DNA of 64,000 nucleotides from Poriferisodalis sp965208555 (GCF_965208555.1 NZ_OZ242342.1:1-64000), one strand, 5' to 3'. Positions 52,317 to 60,984 are shown, counted from the first letter of the stretch. Made by a program: numbers and translations. Notes: a model not told the origin generated them from the sequence alone.

Positions 52317-54065
52317 GTGGAGGAATACGACATCCACATCAAGGACGGCACGATCGTCGACGGGGCGCGGGTGCCTCGCTACCAAGGCGATATGTGGATC
52401 GCCGACGGTCGCATCGCCAAGATCGGCGGTCGGGCCGACAGGCCGTCCCGGGAGGTCATCGACGCCGCCGGCTGCATCGTGGCGCCCGGGGCCATCGACC
52501 TGCACACCCACTACGACGCCCAGATCCGCTGGGACCCGTACTGCTCGATCTCGAGCTGGCACGGCGTGACCTCGGTGGTGCTGGGCAACTGCGGATTCGG
52601 CTTCGCCCCGTGCAAGCCCGACTTCCGGGAGCGCTCGATGCTGACCATGGTGCGCACCGAGGCCATCCCGCTGGCGGCCATGCAGGAAGGCATGCTGCCG
52701 AAGTGGGACTGGGAGACCATCCCGGAGTACCTGGACTCGCTCGACGCTGCGCCCAAAGGCGTCAACGTGCTCCAGTACATGCCGACAGCGTCGCTGATGA
52801 TCTACGTGATGGGCCTCGAAGCCGCCAAGAGCCGGCCGGCCACAAACGCCGAGCGCAAGGAGATGCAGCGACTGCTGCACGAGGGCATGGACGCGGGCCT
52901 GTGCGGTTTCTCCATCCAGCGGCTGGGGCCCAACTCGACCCAGGCCGACTTCGACGGCAGCCCGATGGTCACCGACACCATGTGCGACGACGACATCTTC
53001 AACTTGGCCGAGGTGCTGCGGGACCGGGACGAGGGCTTCATCCAGCTCACCCAGGCCACCAGCGCCAACGTCAATGATCCTGACGATCTGGCGTTCAAGC
53101 GGCAGCTCGCAGAAGTGAGCGGCAGGCCGATCATCGACAACGTCGTGCCGGTCAGCCAGCGCAACCCGCGGGTGCACCAGGAACGGCTGGAGTGGCTCCA
53201 AGACGCCCAGGACGAGGGCCTGCGCATCTTCGGGCAGGGTGCGTCGATCCGCACCGGCTTCGCGTTCTCGCTCGACGAGTGGAACCTGTACGACTCCAGC
53301 CCGGCGTGGCGGGAGGCCACCACTGGCACGCTCGACGAGAAGATCCGCAAGATGTCCGACCCCGCAGTGCGGGAGCGGCTGCGCCACGAGACCGAGGAGG
53401 CTTCGACCCTGTTCGCCAACACGCAGGGCGCCGTGGGCGGGCCGCCTCGCAAGCTGGTGGTGCAGGGCGTGGCCCGGCGGGAGGACCTGCAGAAGTATGT
53501 GGGCAAGTCGCTGGGCGAGATCGCCGAGCAGGAAGGCAAGCACTACATCGACGTGATGCTGGACCTCTCGCTCGAGACCGACCTGCGCACGGAGTTCTTG
53601 GGCGAGGGTCCCGAGTTCAACGTGGACCACATGTCGGCGGTGTACACCGACTCGCCCTACACCATCCCGGGAGTGTCCGACGGCGGCGCTCACACCAAGT
53701 TCTTCACCGGCGGCGCCTGGACCACCGACTTTCTGGCATGGATGGTGCGCGACGAGCAGAAGCTCACGGTGGAGGAAGCCCACTACCGGATGTCAGCGTT
53801 GGCGGCTCACGCTGCGGGCTTCAAGGACCGGGGCGTGCTGCGGGAAGGTGCTCCGGCAGATGTGCTCGTATACGACATGGGCGAACTGGCCATCGACCCC
53901 GAGTGGATCGGCGAAGCCACCTACGACCTGCCTGGCGGCGAGTGGCGTCGGGTGCAGCGTGCGCATGGCTACCGCCACATCCTGGTGAACGGCGTGGAGA
54001 CCTTCCAGGACGGAGAGTGCACCGGGGCCACCCCCGGCATGCTCCTGCGTCACGGCCGCGGCTAG
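52317..54065 (+). CDS. Amidohydrolase, N-acyl-D-amino-acid deacylase type
   Basis: A 582-residue metal-dependent amidohydrolase. The metal-binding H63 and H65 lie in AIDLHTHYDAQIRWDP, followed by GVTSVVLGNCGFGFAPC, where the cysteine is the usual zinc ligand of D-aminoacylases. Other family marks are the C-terminal DGGAHTKFF and FKDRGVLREGAPADVLVYD. The family removes acyl groups from D-amino acids or acts on related amides, so substrate is open. GTG 52317 has a GGGGGGA sequence upstream. It follows the SDR gene on the same strand with a gap of 94 bases. Confidence 0.88.
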   Translation: MEEYDIHIKDGTIVDGARVPRYQGDMWIADGRIAKIGGRADRPSREVIDAAGCIVAPGAIDLHTHYDAQIRWDPYCSISSWHGVTSVVLGNCGFGFAPCKPDFRERSMLTMVRTEAIPLAAMQEGMLPKWDWETIPEYLDSLDAAPKGVNVLQYMPTASLMIYVMGLEAAKSRPATNAERKEMQRLLHEGMDAGLCGFSIQRLGPNSTQADFDGSPMVTDTMCDDDIFNLAEVLRDRDEGFIQLTQATSANVNDPDDLAFKRQLAEVSGRPIIDNVVPVSQRNPRVHQERLEWLQDAQDEGLRIFGQGASIRTGFAFSLDEWNLYDSSPAWREATTGTLDEKIRKMSDPAVRERLRHETEEASTLFANTQGAVGGPPRKLVVQGVARREDLQKYVGKSLGEIAEQEGKHYIDVMLDLSLETDLRTEFLGEGPEFNVDHMSAVYTDSPYTIPGVSDGGAHTKFFTGGAWTTDFLAWMVRDEQKLTVEEAHYRMSALAAHAAGFKDRGVLREGAPADVLVYDMGELAIDPEWIGEATYDLPGGEWRRVQRAHGYRHILVNGVETFQDGECTGATPGMLLRHGRG

Positions 54066-54117
54066 CGGCCGATCAGATACGGCGCGGCTAGCGGCCGGAC
54101 AGACGCAGCGCGGCTAG
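54058..54117. repeat. 26-bp tandem repeat between convergent genes
   Basis: GCGGCTAGCGGCCG at 54058 recurs at 54084, and its first eight bases GCGGCTAG at 54110, a 26-base period. The first copy holds the amidohydrolase stop TAG and the third copy the aminotransferase stop on the other strand. It looks like a duplication of gene-end sequence. No regulatory role is evident, although the inverted CTAG core could allow a hairpin. Confidence 0.75.
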
Positions 54118-55346
54118 TCCGCGGCGATCACTTCGGCGAGAGCCGCTACGCCCTCGCGTAGGTCATCGTCGGACAGGCTGCCGAAGCACAGCCGCATTCG
54201 ACACGCACCCCACGCCGGATCGACCGACCAAGCCGCACCCTCGTTGAACTGGATGCCCTGCTCCGCAGCGGGCGCCAGGTAGCGCGCCGTGTCGGTGCCG
54301 GGCGGGAACGTCAGCCACACGAAGATGCCGCCCTTGGGGTCGGTCACCTGCACCGGCCCGCCGAGCTTGATGGCCGCTGGTGAGAGGGCACCAAGGTGCG
54401 TGCTCACTGCGCGACGGATCACTCGGCACTTCGCTTGCAAAGTGTTCCGCAGCTGGCTCACATGGTCGTCGAAGTGGGCGCTCGCATACTCGGCTAGCAC
54501 GAGTTGCTCCAGCGCGCCGGTACCAGCATCGTCCTTCAGGGCAGCGAGCTGCCGGATGACGGGCAGATCGGCCACTAGGTAGCCGACCCGCAGGGCAGGC
54601 GCGATCGACTTGGAAAACGAGCCGCAATAGATCACGGCGCTCTGTCCCTCCGCTTCGGCACAGTCCAGCGCTCGCAGCGTGGGCGGGCGCTCGCCGCTCC
54701 ACTGCAGGTCCGAGTAGCACTCGTCCTCGAAGATCGGCACGCCGAATTGGCGGGCGATGGCCAGGATCTGCCGCCGGCGCTCGACCGGCATCACTGATCC
54801 GGTGGGGTTCTGCACCGTCGGGATGGTGTAGATGAACCGCGGCAGCGTGCCGGCCGCAGCCAGCTCGTCGAGCAGGGACTCGAGACGCTCGGGAATGATG
54901 CCGTCGTCGTCGAGCTCGGCTCCGACGCAGCTCGCGCCGCGGCGCTTCACCTTCGAGATCATCCCCCCGTACGTCGCCTCTTCGGCAACCACGATGTCAC
55001 CCGGACGCAGGAAGGCTGCGTTGACCAGGTCGAGTGCCTGCAGCGAGCCGGAGACCACCAGCACCTGGTCGGGATCGGTGGGCATGTGGGCGTTGGTCGC
55101 GAGCGACTGGGCGACAAAGCTCCGCAAGCCCTCGTACCCCTGCGGGTTGCCGCCGAGGTTGTAGGTAGCCAGATTCGATCCGTGCTTGGCCAGCACCGCC
55201 ATGGCGGCTTCGGTCAGTCCGCCGACCGGCACACTGGGCGAGTCGTTGTTGCCGCCCACAAAGCTGTACTTCGGGATCGGCGACCACCCGCCCGCCGGTG
55301 CGGGCAGCCCTTCGGCCAACTTGCCTGCCATGTCGAACGCGGGCAT
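54114..55346 (-). CDS. PLP-dependent aminotransferase, class I (2-aminoadipate/MocR-like group)
   Basis: A 410-residue fold-type-I aminotransferase. It has YNLGGNPQGYEGLRSFVA near the N-terminus, LVVSGSLQALDLVN, YTIPTVQNPTGSVMP, FEDECYSDL and the PLP lysine in YCGSFSKSIAPALRVGYL, with C-terminal RLCFG. These belong to the LysN/ARO8-type group with broad amino-acid specificity. No GntR domain precedes it. ATG 55346 lies five bases after the SnoaL-like gene's stop, so the pair is likely co-translated. Confidence 0.85.
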   Translation of the reverse strand: MPAFDMAGKLAEGLPAPAGGWSPIPKYSFVGGNNDSPSVPVGGLTEAAMAVLAKHGSNLATYNLGGNPQGYEGLRSFVAQSLATNAHMPTDPDQVLVVSGSLQALDLVNAAFLRPGDIVVAEEATYGGMISKVKRRGASCVGAELDDDGIIPERLESLLDELAAAGTLPRFIYTIPTVQNPTGSVMPVERRRQILAIARQFGVPIFEDECYSDLQWSGERPPTLRALDCAEAEGQSAVIYCGSFSKSIAPALRVGYLVADLPVIRQLAALKDDAGTGALEQLVLAEYASAHFDDHVSQLRNTLQAKCRVIRRAVSTHLGALSPAAIKLGGPVQVTDPKGGIFVWLTFPPGTDTARYLAPAAEQGIQFNEGAAWSVDPAWGACRMRLCFGSLSDDDLREGVAALAEVIAAD

Positions 55347-55351
55347 GGGAC

Positions 55352-55777
55352 TCAGGCGTCCGAGACCACGATCCGCTGCTCGAACAGCCACCCGTCGTCG
55401 GCTCGGCGGACGATGTCGTCGTAGTGGCCGACCAGCAGGATCCGCCCGCCGTCAGCCGACGGCTTCACCATCTGCAGGTGGCTGAACACCGTGGCTCGTT
55501 CATCATCGCCTTCCACGGCATCGACGACGACGTTGGTCACCCAGTGCTGTGCGGAGGCGAAGTCGGCGTACTGCTCCTCGGTGGCATAGGCGGCAGCGAA
55601 CGCACGCAGTTCGTCACGGCCGTTGAAGGTGCCCACGATCCCGATGAACTGCCCGTCCGGTGTGAACGTGTTGGCGTAGCCATCAGCATCGCCGGTGTCG
55701 ATCGCCTTGTTGTAGCGAGAGATCAGATCCCTGATCTCCACCCGGTCATCGTTCGTCACGGTCACAGCATTCCCCAA
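55352..55777 (-). CDS. SnoaL-like (NTF2 fold) protein
   Basis: A 141-residue NTF2-like protein with the usual N-terminal helices (EIRDLISRYNKAIDTGDADGYANTF), a middle strand block and C-terminal LLVGHYDDIVRRADDGWLFE. It matches SnoaL_4-type proteins of unknown function, related to ring-hydroxylating dioxygenase small subunits and steroid isomerases. The catalytic residues of the epoxide-hydrolase-like protein 4 kb away are absent here. Confidence 0.8.
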   Translation of the reverse strand: MGNAVTVTNDDRVEIRDLISRYNKAIDTGDADGYANTFTPDGQFIGIVGTFNGRDELRAFAAAYATEEQYADFASAQHWVTNVVVDAVEGDDERATVFSHLQMVKPSADGGRILLVGHYDDIVRRADDGWLFEQRIVVSDA

Positions 55778-55924
55778 GGTTCACCCTGCATCTCGATGTG
55801 AACCTACTTCGGCATCGAACAGCCGGCATCGGCGTTCAGCGGCGTTAGCTATGCCTACCAAGAGGCAGCAGGCATTGTCATCAGCTGGCATTCACCTATC
55901 TGGATACCTCGGGACGCAGTTGCA

Positions 55925-55930
55925 TATACT
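55925..55930 (+). promoter_or_regulatory. Possible -10 element (TATACT) of the ABC ATPase gene
   Basis: TATACT sits seven bases before GTG 55938, so transcription would begin at or beside that codon and give a leaderless message. No good -35 hexamer is seen 16-18 bases upstream. It supports starting the ATPase at 55938 rather than upstream. Confidence 0.35.
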
Positions 55931-55937
55931 CGTGTCG

Positions 55938-57275
55938 GTGCGCATGGTCCGGGCATTTCGGTCACAGCGACGCGGGCGAGGTACCGGACCCGCCGAGTCG
56001 GACGCACGGCTCGGCAACAGCCGAGATCGCCACTGGCCCGGGGCTCGATCCATCGTCCTCGAACACGTCACGCACTCCTACGGACCCCTCCAGGACGTAC
56101 ACGCACCTGGCGACGATGACGCCCCGGACGGGCCGGCTGCGAGCGCGTACTCGGTGCGCGATCTGTCGCTGCGGGTGGAGCCCGGCGAGTCGGTTGCGCT
56201 GCTCGGCCCGAGCGGCTGCGGCAAGACGACGCTGCTTCGCCTGATCGCGGGGCTGGAACGTCCCCTCGCGGGCACCGTTCAGCTCGGCGACAGGTTCGTG
56301 GCAGGCCCGCCAGGACGCGGCGGCACCTGGGTGGCGCCGGAGTCGCGCCGGGTGGGGATGGTGTTCCAGGACTGGGCGCTGTTCGGGCACCTCACCGTTG
56401 GCCGCAACGTCGGTTACGGGCTCGAACGCGCCAAGCGAACACCGCGCCGGATCGGCGAAGCACTTGAACTCGTGGGCCTGGCCGGGTTCGAAGACCGCCT
56501 GCCGTCGACACTGTCAGGAGGGCAGCAGCAGCGGGTGGCCCTGGCCCGAGCGTTGGCCCCACGACCAGGGGTATTGCTGCTCGACGAGCCGTTCTCCAAC
56601 CTTGATGCCTCACTGCGCGAAGAAGTCCGCAGCGAGGTCCGGCGATTGCTGATCGAGCTGGGCATCACGGCGGTGTTCGTCACCCACGACCAGGACGAGG
56701 CCTTCGTGGTGGGCGACAGAGTCGGCGTGCTGCGCGACGGCCGCCTCATGCAAGTCGACACACCCGACGAGCTGTACCGCCGGCCGGTCGATCCGTTCGT
56801 AGCCGACTTCGTGGGCACCGCATCGTGGCTGCGCTGCGAGGCCACCGGCGGCGTCGTGCACACAGCGCTCGGCCGCCTCTCGGTGGGCGGCACGGCATCT
56901 AGCGGCGGCAACGGTGCGCTAGATGCAGGTGCCCCGTCCGGCACCGTGGATGTGATGCTCCGCCCCGAGCAGCTTCGGTTGGCCGCAGGGACTGGCGCTG
57001 AGGTCGAGTTGGTGGAGTTCTACGGCCACGACTCGATGGTGGTGGCAAACCTTGACGGCACTCGGCTACGCGTGCGCTGCGGTCCCGATCCCGCCGTTCG
57101 TCGAGGCGACCCTGTCGCCGTCGAGTTCATCGGCACCGACGTCATGGCGTTTGCTTCGATGGGCCCGTCTGCGCATAGCGTCTACACCGAGGCCCTGGAA
57201 CAAGCCGAGTTGCGCTCCCCCACGTCGGCCGAAGGGTCAGCGACGCCTGCCGAATTGGAGCTCTTCGCCGACTGA
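55938..57275 (+). CDS. ABC transporter ATPase, FbpC/ThiQ-like, orphan
   Basis: A protein of about 445 residues with a complete ABC ATPase: Walker A GPSGCGKTT (about 90-98), Q-loop VFQDWALF, signature LSGGQQQR, Walker B VLLLDEPFS, and H-loop FVTHDQDEA, followed by a TOBE-like C-terminal domain. The closest pattern is the ferric-iron/thiamine/spermidine importer group. An unusual acidic insert (about 54-68) precedes the Walker region. There is no permease or binding-protein gene near it. The thiamine-binding-type lipoprotein at 24164 lacks an ATPase and is a possible partner. The start is uncertain (GTG 55938 or ATG 55944). Confidence 0.82.
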   Translation: MRMVRAFRSQRRGRGTGPAESDARLGNSRDRHWPGARSIVLEHVTHSYGPLQDVHAPGDDDAPDGPAASAYSVRDLSLRVEPGESVALLGPSGCGKTTLLRLIAGLERPLAGTVQLGDRFVAGPPGRGGTWVAPESRRVGMVFQDWALFGHLTVGRNVGYGLERAKRTPRRIGEALELVGLAGFEDRLPSTLSGGQQQRVALARALAPRPGVLLLDEPFSNLDASLREEVRSEVRRLLIELGITAVFVTHDQDEAFVVGDRVGVLRDGRLMQVDTPDELYRRPVDPFVADFVGTASWLRCEATGGVVHTALGRLSVGGTASSGGNGALDAGAPSGTVDVMLRPEQLRLAAGTGAEVELVEFYGHDSMVVANLDGTRLRVRCGPDPAVRRGDPVAVEFIGTDVMAFASMGPSAHSVYTEALEQAELRSPTSAEGSATPAELELFAD

Positions 57276-57342
57276 GCCTCCGGTCACGGACACAAGTGCC
57301 TGCGCCACAGCTTCAGCGCTCCCCCCGCGGAGGGCCGGGTGA

Positions 57343-58233
57343 CTAACCGGCAGCCCGCAGCGGCGCGATGACCTGCTCGGCGAACCGGTGGGCCGGTTCG
57401 GCGCTGTCGGGGTTGCCGAAATCGAGCACAAAGTGACGAATGCCGACCTCGGCCAGTGAGGCCAGGAATTCGGCGTACTCGGCGGCTTCGCTGTCGTTTG
57501 TCGGCAGCGCTCGCTCGACGGTGGTCGACATCTCGACGTCTTTGGGGTCACGGCCCAACCGCTCGAGCTCGTCGAGCACAATGCCGCATTTGCGCTTCAG
57601 CGATTCGAGATCGCGCCGCCACGGCGTGTTCCAGATGTCGGCATGGCGGGCAGCGACCTTCAGGCCGATCTGCTCGCCTGAGGCGCCTATGCAGATGGGC
57701 GGCGGCACCTCAGGCAGGGGCGGCGCTGCTGCACCGTCGATGCGGTAGTGCTCGCCCTCGAAGCTGGGGTCGTCCTGCGTCCACATCAGGCGGCAGATCG
57801 TGACCACCTCTTCCAATTGGGTGAATCGCACCTTGGGCGGCGGGAACTCGTAGCCGTATGCCTTGTACTCGTCGCCCCGCCATCCGGCCCCGATGCCCAG
57901 GATGAACCGGTTGCCCGACAGGTACTGCAGCGTCGCCGCCATCTTCGCGGTGAGTGCCGGCGGCCTGTAGCCGTGTCCGAGCACGTGGTGGCACAGCTGC
58001 ACGCCAGGCAGGCGGGCTGCACACCACGTGATGGTGGTCCACGCCTCGAGAAACGGATCGGTCTTGGCGTCGAACCCGTAGAAGTGGTCGGCGATCCACA
58101 GGGAGTCGAAGTGGCCGATCACCTCGGGCAGCAGCCATTCCACCTGGTCGGCCACGATCGGGCGGTGGTCGCTCCAGCGGTTGCCGATGCACGGCGACAG
58201 CCACCCGAATCTCAGCTCATTCCCTGAAGTCAC
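57343..58233 (-). CDS. F420-type luciferase-like oxidoreductase
   Basis: A 296-residue LLM-class enzyme similar to actinobacterial F420-dependent oxidoreductases. Features are FGWLSPCIGNRWSDHRPI at the N-terminus, SLWIADHFYGFDAKTDP, NRFILGIGAGWRGDEYKAYG and PPPICIGASGEQIGLK. F420 versus FMN use cannot be decided by eye. The start is GTG 58233. It lies between the ABC ATPase gene (convergent) and the truncated carboxyltransferase. Confidence 0.87.
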   Translation of the reverse strand: MTSGNELRFGWLSPCIGNRWSDHRPIVADQVEWLLPEVIGHFDSLWIADHFYGFDAKTDPFLEAWTTITWCAARLPGVQLCHHVLGHGYRPPALTAKMAATLQYLSGNRFILGIGAGWRGDEYKAYGYEFPPPKVRFTQLEEVVTICRLMWTQDDPSFEGEHYRIDGAAAPPLPEVPPPICIGASGEQIGLKVAARHADIWNTPWRRDLESLKRKCGIVLDELERLGRDPKDVEMSTTVERALPTNDSEAAEYAEFLASLAEVGIRHFVLDFGNPDSAEPAHRFAEQVIAPLRAAG

Positions 58234-58289
58234 GGCGTCACGCTAACCGGCTGTTCCTGAGCGCTCGGGAAGATCGCCAGAGACCTCGG

Positions 58290-59168
58290 TCAGGGACGGA
58301 CGGCGCGCTTGTTGGGCCGGCGGGCGAGTTCCTCGAGCACCGGCTGGGCCAGCTTCACGAACGTGCACGCCAACCTGCGGGTCTCGCGGGGATCGATGAG
58401 GTCGACGACGTCGCCGTGCATGGCTGCCTTGAACGGCGAGCGAAGACGCAGCAGCCGCTCCTCGATCATCTCTCGATGCGCCTCGGGATCGGGTGCTGCA
58501 TCGATCTCACGCCGGTAGGCCGCCGCGACGCCGCCCTCGATGGGAATGCCGCCCCACTCTCCCGCGGGCCAGCCGAACCGCAGGTTGAGGTTGTGCGGCA
58601 GGCCGATGCTGTTGGGCGCATCAGCGGCTACGCCGTAGGACTTCCGCACGTTGAACTCCACCTTCGGAACGCTGGCCTCGGCCGAAGCGATCAGCGCCCG
58701 AACGCCACGCCGCATGGTGGCCTTCCGCTCGGCGGCCGAGCCCAGCATGAACCCGGGCATGTCCAGGAAGATCAGCATCGGCAGGTTGAACGCGTCGCAC
58801 AGGTCCACGAAGTGCGCGTACTTGTCGGCACCGTCGCCGTCCATGGCACCCGCCAGACGCATCGGGTCGCTGCCGACAACGCCGACGCTGTAGCCGTCGA
58901 GCCGGGCGAAACCGGTGATGATCGCCCCGGCGTAGTGCTGGCGCATCTCGAAGAACTCGCCGTTGTCGACGACGTGGCGGATGAGCGCCCGTGCGTCGTA
59001 GCCGGCTCGCCGGTTCGTGGGAATGATGTTGAGCAGCTCTTCGGGGCGCCGGTCGGGCGGGTCGCCCGTGTCGATACGGGGTGCCACCTGCGAGGTGGTG
59101 TTGGGCAGGTACGACAGGAACACGCCGCACCCGTTCAGCGTGCTCGCCGCCGTTTCCTGCCGTGCCAA
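58290..59168 (-). pseudogene. C-terminal half of an acyl-CoA carboxylase carboxyltransferase
   Basis: The reading frame of 292 residues matches only the second half of a biotin-dependent carboxyltransferase: FLSYLPNTTSQVAP, then LLNIIPTNRRAGYDAR, AGAIITGFARLDGYSVGVVG, FLDMPGFMLGSAAERKATMR and GGVAAAYRREIDAAPDPEA. Intact subunits, such as the one at 40237, are about 510-540 residues. The homologous part starts abruptly about 17 residues in, and the TTG-led first residues (ARQETAASTLNGC) are foreign. The missing 5' part would lie beyond the far end of the mobile element that starts here. If a split functional domain, it would need a partner, which is not in view. Confidence 0.75.
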
Positions 59169-59231
59169 AAGCGCAGGTCAGAGCCGTTCTGTGTTTCTCA
59201 GCGTTTCACGGCAGAGTCGGTGTGTAGTACG
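59110..59231. other. Likely left attachment junction (attL) of the mobile element
   Basis: Host similarity of the truncated carboxyltransferase ends between roughly 59120 and 59150, and integrase-side sequence with no similarity to the family follows. A core repeat shared with the other end cannot be found within this window, so the exact crossover is unknown. No tRNA gene is present here; the target is protein-coding. Confidence 0.4.
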
Positions 59232-59264
59232 GTTCCCTTGGGAACTCCCCACGACGAAGGGAAC
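59232..59264. promoter_or_regulatory. Operator-like repeats upstream of the integrase
   Basis: GTTCCC (59232-59237) and GGGAAC (59240-59245) form a six-base inverted repeat with a TT centre, and GGGAAC recurs at 59259-59264, where it doubles as the integrase ribosome site. The same GAAGGGAAC string appears again just after the integrase gene at 60543-60551. This could be a repressor operator or an arm site bound by the integrase. Confidence 0.35.
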
Positions 59265-59269
59265 TGCCG

Positions 59270-60472
59270 ATGACAGATCGCAGCGTTCACAAGCTCACCG
59301 CCCAGCAGGTGAAGGGAGCGCCACCGGGCAAGCACTACGACGGCGCCGGTCTCATCCTGATCGTGAAGCCGTCCGGTGCCAGGTCGTGGGCGGTGCGGCT
59401 CATGCTCGACGGCCGGCAGAAAGACTACGGGCTCGGCGGGTACCCGACCGTCAGTCTCGGTGAGGCACGCCGGAAAGCCGCCGAGATGCGCGACCGGGTG
59501 CGGGCAGGCACCGACCCGCTCGCGGTGCGCCGCTCGGCGGTGCCGACGTTCAGCGATGCCGTAGAGCTGCTGTACCGGCAGAAGCTCCCCAACTTCCGCA
59601 ACCCGCAGCGGGCGCACGAATGGCGGGTGCGACTCACCCTGCACGCCGAGCCCCACATCGGCAGCAAGCCCGTCGACATGATCGGCCGCGCCGACGTGCT
59701 CGAGGTGCTGGACCGGATCTGGACCGACAAGCCGCCGACGGCGGTGAAGGTCCGCGGCGCAATGGCTCAGGTGTTCCGCTTCGCAATGGGGCGCGGGTGG
59801 ATCGACCGCAACCCTGCAGGGGAGATGATCGACGGCGCCTATGAGCGGCAGCCCGCGGGCGGCAACATGGCTTCAATGCCCTTCGGTGAGGTGCCCGCTC
59901 TCATGGAGCTGCTGACCGACCACGACGGCAGCGACGTGGCCCGGATGCTGCTCGCGTTCACGATCCTGACGGCGGCACGACCGGGCGAGGCCCGCGGTGC
60001 GCGGTGGCCAGAGATCGACCTGAACGCCGAGACATGGACGGTGCCCGCCGAGCGCATGAAAGCCCACAAGGAACACACCGTGCCGCTGAGCCGTCCGGCG
60101 CTCGCGGTGCTGGAGCTGGCCGACCGGCTGCGGCTTCCGGGCTCAGAGGTCGTCTTTCCGTCGTCTCACGACAACACCCGCCCGCTTGGGCATTCCACCG
60201 CCACGCATCGGCTCAGGCAGCTCGGCATCGCCACCGCGACGGTGCACGGCTTCCGGTCGTCTTTCCGAACGTGGGCGCTCGAGAACGGCGCACCGTGGGC
60301 AGCCGCCGAGATGTCGCTAGCGCACCGCGTCGGCAACGACGTCGAAGCCCGCTACATCAGAAGCGACCTGATCGACCAACGGCGCAAGCTGCTCGCAGAC
60401 TGGGGCGACTTCTGCACGATGCCCGCCGCCGTCGAGATCCCCGACACCGCCGAGCTGCTCACCCGCTCCTAG
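59270..60472 (+). CDS. int: Tyrosine-type integrase, P4-like
   Basis: A 400-residue integrase. An N-terminal DUF4102 arm-binding domain (DGAGLILIVKPSGARSW, GLGGYPTVSLGEARRKA) precedes a core-binding domain and the catalytic domain with R237 (TAARPGEARGA), a probable lysine near 264-267, H326 and R329 (HGFRSSFRTW), H352 and nucleophile Y362 (EARYIRSD). All catalytic residues are present, so it should be active. Its ATG 59270 has GAAGGGAA upstream. P4-type integrases commonly serve islands and satellites as well as prophages. Its position beside the truncated gene marks the left end of the element. Confidence 0.94.
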   Translation: MTDRSVHKLTAQQVKGAPPGKHYDGAGLILIVKPSGARSWAVRLMLDGRQKDYGLGGYPTVSLGEARRKAAEMRDRVRAGTDPLAVRRSAVPTFSDAVELLYRQKLPNFRNPQRAHEWRVRLTLHAEPHIGSKPVDMIGRADVLEVLDRIWTDKPPTAVKVRGAMAQVFRFAMGRGWIDRNPAGEMIDGAYERQPAGGNMASMPFGEVPALMELLTDHDGSDVARMLLAFTILTAARPGEARGARWPEIDLNAETWTVPAERMKAHKEHTVPLSRPALAVLELADRLRLPGSEVVFPSSHDNTRPLGHSTATHRLRQLGIATATVHGFRSSFRTWALENGAPWAAAEMSLAHRVGNDVEARYIRSDLIDQRRKLLADWGDFCTMPAAVEIPDTAELLTRS

Positions 60473-60590
60473 TGCTGTCATGGTGGAATGCCATCATTAC
60501 GGTGCCCCATGGCGTAGAGTCTTGGCTATGCGCCACGAACCCGAAGGGAACCCACCGGCCTAGTCAGCCCGTGAGATAGTTGGCCTAGAG

Positions 60591-60615
60591 CCGTGCCCGC
60601 TACCTCCGGGCACGG
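60591..60615. terminator. Hairpin downstream of the integrase
   Basis: CCGTGCCCG and CGGGCACGG pair over nine bases around a seven-base loop (60591-60615) in the 287-base gap between integrase and alpA. No T-tract follows, so intrinsic termination is uncertain; it may insulate integrase transcription from the alpA operon. Confidence 0.4.
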
Positions 60616-60626
60616 TCTCGCATCTC

Positions 60627-60656
60627 GAGCGCCCCGGCCAATCGGTCGGGGCGCTC
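60627..60656. terminator. Second hairpin downstream of the integrase
   Basis: GAGCGCCCCG and CGGGGCGCTC form a perfect ten-base stem with a ten-base loop, 11 bases after the first hairpin. Two strong stems in tandem in a gap without a gene suggest a terminator or structured leader. The rest of the gap (to 60759) shows only a ribosome site, GGGAGGT, before alpA. Confidence 0.45.
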
Positions 60657-60759
60657 GCACGTCCAAGCATCCACCACCCGCGCCGAAACCTGTGGTGACG
60701 TAGAGACCGCTCGGCTGACTACCGGGCACACACATAGACACACCATCTGGGAGGTAGCC

Positions 60760-60984
60760 ATGATGGACGCCGAGCAATCGGCACCGGCAACGGAACTGCC
60801 CGTACTCGTGCTCACATCGGCCGAGCTGCAGAAGATCCTCAAGATCTCGCGCACGACCCTGTACCGGCACGTCACCACCGCTCCGGGCTTCCCCAAGCCC
60901 ATCAAGATTGGCAACGTCAAGCGGTGGCGCTTCGCAGACGTTCAGGCGTACCTCGCAGGAATGCCCGATGCCGGCGCAGCCTGA
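60760..60984 (+). CDS. AlpA-type helix-turn-helix protein (excisionase-like)
   Basis: A 74-residue MerR-like winged-helix protein with LTSAELQKILKISRTTLYRHV and FPKPIKIGNVKRWRFADVQAY, the pattern of AlpA/phage excisionase proteins. In P4-like elements AlpA activates integrase and excision. GGGAGGT lies three bases before the ATG at 60760, and a second ATG follows at 60763. Its end overlaps the next gene by 17 bases. Confidence 0.85.
   Translation: MMDAEQSAPATELPVLVLTSAELQKILKISRTTLYRHVTTAPGFPKPIKIGNVKRWRFADVQAYLAGMPDAGAA

Noticed and set aside
59100..59270. tRNA gene as attachment site
   Set aside because: No T-loop (GGTTCRA) or acceptor stem could be found near the integrase; the target is a protein gene.
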